In this document: positions 60,146-64,000 of the stretch, piece by piece
Numbering within the stretch: the first letter of the stretch is position 1
Layout: every line of letters starts with the position of its first letter
Assembly (NCBI RefSeq): GCF_009068765.1
Contig: NZ_CP035534.1
Coordinates: forward strand, 1,116,001 to 1,180,000
Source of the DNA: Sulfurimonas hydrogeniphila
Lineage (GTDB): Bacteria > Campylobacterota > Campylobacteria > Campylobacterales > Sulfurimonadaceae
DNA: 64,000 nucleotides
Direction of reading: 5' to 3'
Program-made: the position numbers and the translations under genes
Notes under the pieces: generated by a model
What the model was told of the DNA's origin: nothing
Seen by the model: only the letters and a program-made list of their open reading frames with translations
The model's database searches: none

Positions 60146-60840
60146 TGATGAATATGACATTGGAACAAAAATGGATAGAAAACGATTATAATCCATTTAT
60201 TTTATTCCGTTCTAATGGAAAAATAATTTCTCTCAATACAGAAGCTCAGTTTCTACTGGGATCTGTCCAGCCCAGTGAACTTTTTAATCTTGCCCAAACC
60301 TATGCCAACATAACCTTTGGCTTCAAAACAACCTTTTTGGAACTGGAATACGGCAGATATAAATTTTTTGCCATTACGGTCGGCTATGAAGACGAAGAGT
60401 GTATAGGTATCAAACTCTACCAGGCACCAACCTACAAAATAAATACAAAAAAACCTGACGGTGAACTCACAAATATATTTACGATTACAGATTTGTGCAT
60501 TGCTTCAAATTCCATCAGTTCGGAAATAAATTTTATTAAAAACTATGACCCGACTATTCCTGATGTTGTTGTCAATGCCAACAATTTAATCAAATTGTTA
60601 AATTTTATATACAAAGCATCTCAAAAAAGCAGAGTTATTGAAACAAAAATTTCCTATATTGTTGGAGAATATATCAAGTTTCATGATAAAAAATATGGTC
60701 TTTTTTCTATCTCTGTTATAGCGGACAACATTGACAGTGAAATGTTGCCAGACATCAAAATGCTCGCTGATAAATATGATTTTTATGTAGAAATTACTAA
60801 AAAATCAATATCCATACATCTTCCAATCATAACACACTGA
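60145..60840 (+). CDS. PAS-like protein downstream of rpoD
   Basis: 231 residues; the first ATG shares a base with the rpoD stop (TAATGATG). NPFILFRSNGKIISLNTEAQ resembles a PAS-fold start, and the second half (VVVNANNLIKLLNFIYKASQ, ETKISYIVGEYIKFHDKKYG) resembles a reduced histidine-kinase dimerisation and ATPase part without clear ATP motifs. Perhaps a regulator; uncertain. Confidence 0.6.
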   Translation: MMNMTLEQKWIENDYNPFILFRSNGKIISLNTEAQFLLGSVQPSELFNLAQTYANITFGFKTTFLELEYGRYKFFAITVGYEDEECIGIKLYQAPTYKINTKKPDGELTNIFTITDLCIASNSISSEINFIKNYDPTIPDVVVNANNLIKLLNFIYKASQKSRVIETKISYIVGEYIKFHDKKYGLFSISVIADNIDSEMLPDIKMLADKYDFYVEITKKSISIHLPIITH

Positions 60841-60849
60841 TCTTTGCCC

Positions 60850-61356
60850 TTAAGCTAAAACTTCTTTAGAGACCAAAGCACCGGTTACAATTCCGATCAA
60901 AAGAGACGGAAGGTAATATGCCAGCTCCAGTACTTCATTGTTCTTCAAAGCTATAAATCCTAATATAAGCAGTATATAGGGTATGATTCGTATAATGGAA
61001 ACACTTCCTCTGAAGCCATGTTTTGCATTTTTCAGACTTAAAGTCTTTATTTTTGCTTTTTCTTCTTTGACAATCTGCTTTAAATCAAGCTCTTCTGCCG
61101 GAGTATTATTTATACTGTCGTCTTCGTAAAGTCCATGCGGATCATCTATTGTGTCAAGCAGATCTTTTTCGTCTTCATATTCTTTAGTATCAACCTTGTT
61201 CTGCACCATTTTTCTATAAGAAAAAGAGGAACCGAGTATAATCAAAAAAGCACTTAAGAATGCAATTTCGATATTGAGAAATATTTTTTGAGAATAAAAA
61301 TATGTGATAAAAATCAGAATCTGTACCACAAAAAAAATACTAATAGTTTTTTTCAC
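60850..61356 (-). CDS. Membrane protein of unknown function
   Basis: 168 residues from GTG 61356, which has GAGGA five bases upstream; the longer frame overlaps the previous gene more. Four membrane helices: two near the N-terminus (about 4-20, 26-42), two near the C-terminus (about 118-135, 141-160), with an acidic loop (DEKDLLDTIDDPHGLYEDDS) between. Follows an AtpZ/I-like gene. Confidence 0.6.
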   Translation of the reverse strand: MKKTISIFFVVQILIFITYFYSQKIFLNIEIAFLSAFLIILGSSFSYRKMVQNKVDTKEYEDEKDLLDTIDDPHGLYEDDSINNTPAEELDLKQIVKEEKAKIKTLSLKNAKHGFRGSVSIIRIIPYILLILGFIALKNNEVLELAYYLPSLLIGIVTGALVSKEVLA

Positions 61357-61699
61357 CGTAATCCTCATCCTCATCATCTTCAAGCTGTTTTTTTATCGCA
61401 TATCTGTCTTCTTTTGCCAGTTTTTCAAATTCTTTGTATTGTTTTGAATATGCTTTATAGATATTTAATATTGCTGCTGCAACGCCAATGAAAACACCTA
61501 CCCAAAAAAGCCACTCGATACCTGTCCATCTTTTTAACAGCCAGCCAATACCGACACCCAACAGTACCGCCACAACCATGGAGATACCCAAAGAGAGACT
61601 GTCTGCTGCCTCTACAATAGGCTTTATTCTTGGTTTGCGTTGCCCCAGAGCATTCTCTCTGGCTTCGCTATTCACCTTATCCTGCGTGTCATCAGACAT
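61340..61699 (-). CDS. AtpZ/AtpI-like membrane protein
   Basis: 119 residues from ATG 61699. Two helices ([20 protein letters not shown] and [20 protein letters not shown]) with GIGWLL and the tail [17 protein letters not shown] match the AtpI/AtpZ family, which helps assemble the ATP synthase c-ring or takes up Mg/Ca. The atp operon itself is not here. Overlaps the hemL end by eight bases. Confidence 0.75.
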   Translation of the reverse strand: MSDDTQDKVNSEARENALGQRKPRIKPIVEAADSLSLGISMVVAVLLGVGIGWLLKRWTGIEWLFWVGVFIGVAAAILNIYKAYSKQYKEFEKLAKEDRYAIKKQLEDDEDEDYGEKNY

Positions 61700-62984
61700 T
61701 TGTAATCTCCTTAAAGACCGCATCACTTGACTCTACAGTCTTTTCTATCATTTCATCGGTAATTGCCGTGGAAATAAATCCTGTTTCATACAAAGAACAG
61801 GCAAAGTAGTGTCCGCGCTCAAGCATGCCGGTATGAAACTTTGCAAAAAGTTCTGCATCACTCTTTGCTGCATCACTAAAGTTTTTTACAGGTTTGTCAT
61901 TAAAGAAAAAACCGAACATTGAACCTCTTGTATCTACCTGCATAGGTATATTGTACTTTGCAGCGGCCCTTTGCATCCCTTCAACCAGTCTTTTGGCTCT
62001 TTCGTTTAAAACATCAATCACTCTTGCATTGTTTTTGAGTTTCATCAGAGCAGTATATCCTGCTGCCATTGCCACAGGATTGCCGCTTAAAGTTCCGGCC
62101 TGATATACAGGACCTTCAGGTGAGAGCATTGCCATTATCTCTGCGCGCGCACCAAAGGCACCGACCGGCATACCGCCGCCTATCACCTTTCCGAGTGTTA
62201 CTATGTCAGGTTTTACCCCTGTTATGGACTCGGCACCGTGAACACTTGCGCGAAATCCGCTCATCACTTCATCAAACAAAAGCAGAGTACCGTGTTCGTC
62301 ACAAAGCTTTCTGAGTGCATGCAAAAACTCTTTGTCAGCCGGGACAAGTCCCATATTGCCTGCAATTGGTTCTATAATCACACAGGCAATATTGTCGGAG
62401 TCCGCAAAACATTTTTTGACACTCTCTATATTGTTATATTCAGCCAAAAGCGTGTGTTTTGTAAAGTCAGCCGGAACACCGGGACTTGAAGGATTTCCAA
62501 AAGTCGCCGCACCGCTTCCCGCTTCGACCAAAAGAGCATCACTGTGTCCGTGATAGCATCCTGTAAACTTCACAATATCATCACGCCCTGTAAAACCGCG
62601 TGCCAAACGAATAGCACTCATAACAGCTTCTGTTCCACTGCTTACAAAACGTACTTTGTCAATTGAGTCAAAAAAGCTGACAACAAGCTTTGCAAGTTCT
62701 GTCTCTGCCAATGTCGGTGCGCCAAAGCTCAAACCATGCTTTACGGCATCAATAACAGCAGCTTCTATAGCTTCATCACGATGTCCAAAAAGTAAAGGTC
62801 CCCAACTTTGGACATAATCAATATACTCATTCCCGTCTACATCTTTCAAGTAGGCGCCTTTGCCCTCAGTGATAAACAGAGGTGTTGTACCCACACTCTT
62901 AAATGCTCTTACCGGTGAATCAACCCCACCCGGGATTAAACGCTGTGCCTCTTCAAATGCTTTTTGTGATGCCTCTGTATTCAT
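61692..62984 (-). CDS. hemL: Glutamate-1-semialdehyde 2,1-aminomutase
   Basis: 430 residues from ATG 62984 with AAGG six bases upstream. Class III aminotransferase: [52 protein letters not shown] and the PLP lysine in [18 protein letters not shown]. It makes 5-aminolevulinate for heme. Confidence 0.95.
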   Translation of the reverse strand: MNTEASQKAFEEAQRLIPGGVDSPVRAFKSVGTTPLFITEGKGAYLKDVDGNEYIDYVQSWGPLLFGHRDEAIEAAVIDAVKHGLSFGAPTLAETELAKLVVSFFDSIDKVRFVSSGTEAVMSAIRLARGFTGRDDIVKFTGCYHGHSDALLVEAGSGAATFGNPSSPGVPADFTKHTLLAEYNNIESVKKCFADSDNIACVIIEPIAGNMGLVPADKEFLHALRKLCDEHGTLLLFDEVMSGFRASVHGAESITGVKPDIVTLGKVIGGGMPVGAFGARAEIMAMLSPEGPVYQAGTLSGNPVAMAAGYTALMKLKNNARVIDVLNERAKRLVEGMQRAAAKYNIPMQVDTRGSMFGFFFNDKPVKNFSDAAKSDAELFAKFHTGMLERGHYFACSLYETGFISTAITDEMIEKTVESSDAVFKEITNV

Positions 62985-63096
62985 TTGCAACCTTGTATCT
63001 CTATTTTTTTATAATTATATCTAAGTATTGCTAAACGACAGCAACACTATTAATATTGATTTGATATAATCTCACAAATTAAATAATGGATTATTT

Positions 63097-63981
63097 TTGA
63101 ACAGATCTTCTTTTGCCTTTTTCGTTGCTTTACTGATACATCTGCTTCTGTTTTTGCTTTTGTGGATAGTGTGGACTTTTACACCGGATACAGAAAAAAA
63201 AGCAGTTCCCAAAGAAAAAAGAATTAAAATATCTCTCAAAGAGATGCCAAAGAAGCATAAAAAATCAGGAATAACAAAACAAAAGCCCAAACCTTCACCC
63301 ATTGTTCCGCCAATGCCAAAAGGTTCCCAGCTTAAAAAAATAGTAAAGCAAAAAACTGTAAAATATGAACCAAAGAAAACACCAAGAAAACCAAAATTAA
63401 ACAAGCCGAAAAAAACAAAAAAAATCATCAAAAAAACAGTGAAACAGCCAAAGGTCAAACCTCTTCCGACAAAAAAATCCTATATTCCTTTAGAAAAAAA
63501 AGCCCAACCAAAAAAAATAAAAAAGCCAGAGGAAAAGCCAAAAAAACTCTCCTGGCTTTATGAAGACAAATCTGCCCAGGAAACAAAAAGTGTCAGGAAA
63601 AAAGCCACACACAACAACAGTAATATTTCTCAAAATATCAAAAAACTCTACGGCGATAAATTTGGCAAACTTACACCAGGACAACAGCAGTATATTTTAG
63701 ATAATCAGGAGATTATGCGTAGAATTACCCAACAGGTCCTTAATCGTGTTGCAAGAGTCAATATCCCACGGGGTTTACATGTAAACAGAAGTAATGTAAT
63801 AGAATTCTACCTGCATCCAAACGGAGATATGACAGGTTTTCGCTTTATTTCCAAGAGTGGCTACTATATTCTTGATGATACAACCAAAGAGACTATAGAG
63901 TATGCCTACAGCAGATACCCAAGACCAAAAGAGACAACACTGATACGATACAATGTATTTTATAATCTAGCAGGATATTAA
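63097..63981 (+). CDS. TonB-like energy transducer
   Basis: 294 residues from TTG 63097. An N-terminal membrane anchor (SFAFFVALLIHLLLFLLLWI) is followed by a long Lys/Pro-rich linker (about 30-175) and a C-terminal TonB-like fold (RITQQVLNRVARVNIPRGLH, FYLHPNGDMTGFRFISKSGY). It would pass proton-motive force to outer-membrane receptors. Contains a TTACATGTAA palindrome at 63775-63784. Confidence 0.8.
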   Translation: MNRSSFAFFVALLIHLLLFLLLWIVWTFTPDTEKKAVPKEKRIKISLKEMPKKHKKSGITKQKPKPSPIVPPMPKGSQLKKIVKQKTVKYEPKKTPRKPKLNKPKKTKKIIKKTVKQPKVKPLPTKKSYIPLEKKAQPKKIKKPEEKPKKLSWLYEDKSAQETKSVRKKATHNNSNISQNIKKLYGDKFGKLTPGQQQYILDNQEIMRRITQQVLNRVARVNIPRGLHVNRSNVIEFYLHPNGDMTGFRFISKSGYYILDDTTKETIEYAYSRYPRPKETTLIRYNVFYNLAGY

Positions 63982-64000
63982 GCCAGGCACTTAAGCTGTT

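Overview
The window looks like a stretch of chromosome from a Campylobacterota bacterium close to Sulfurimonas. The evidence is the gene content and order: engB-lptA-lptC-kdsC-hisB-rlpA-mltD-tatD-recN and nadK/aspS/adk/thiI, a long-form dapD, group III truncated globins, bacteriohemerythrins, TTG/GTG starts, extended -10 promoters and AT-rich DNA. No rRNA, tRNA or CRISPR array was seen.

Layout. (1) 1-8146, minus strand: a tightly overlapping housekeeping operon for cell-envelope work (mreD/pbp2-like genes, LptA/LptC, KdsC-like phosphatase, RlpA, MltD), HisB, a GNAT of the N-acetylglutamate synthase type, EngB, TatD, RecN and a 56-residue membrane protein. (2) 8159-24655: a sedentary chromosomal integron. 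The integrase gene intI (minus) is followed by attI, a probable cassette promoter and about 20 cassettes, all ending in recognisable attC sites of a few families. Cassettes carry a RusA-like resolvase with a PD-(D/E)XK/HEPN-like protein, a HARE-HTH nuclease, an exported ankyrin protein, four toxin-antitoxin pairs, several orphan proteins, and four copies of a GC-rich cassette without an ORF. An IS110 element and a dead ISAs1-family element interrupt the array. The integrase has lost its catalytic tyrosine through an in-frame palindromic insertion. (3) 24652-40083: an accessory block rich in oxygen- and redox-handling proteins (thioredoxin, NifU-like scaffold, two hemerythrins, two globins, flavoprotein reductase, LRV repeat protein, DraG-like hydrolase), a 904-residue double AAA+ protein whose peptidase site and first Walker B are degenerate, a gutted selO pseudogene, and the AmmeMemoRadiSam pair amrS-amrB. 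(4) 40080-63981: core genes nadK, aspS, two adenylate kinases around thiI, cinA-like, dapD, small flagellar proteins, an S24/LexA-like repressor with operators and a divergent 27-residue amphipathic peptide, trmL-purU, leuB-leuD, flgG-flgF, rpoD, an AtpZ/I-like protein, hemL and a TonB-like protein.

How the parts relate. In Campylobacter jejuni nadK and recN are neighbours (adk-aspS-nadK-recN-tatD). Here they lie on the same strand but 32 kb apart, so the integron plus the redox block occupy a break in an otherwise conserved cluster. Within the array many genes end on the TAA of the attC R'' box, and the toxin-antitoxin cassettes bring their own extended -10 promoters. A palindromic decamer, TTACATGTAA, occurs 11 times in the window and mostly outside the integron. 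All functional statements are from reading the sequence and family knowledge; no database search was run.
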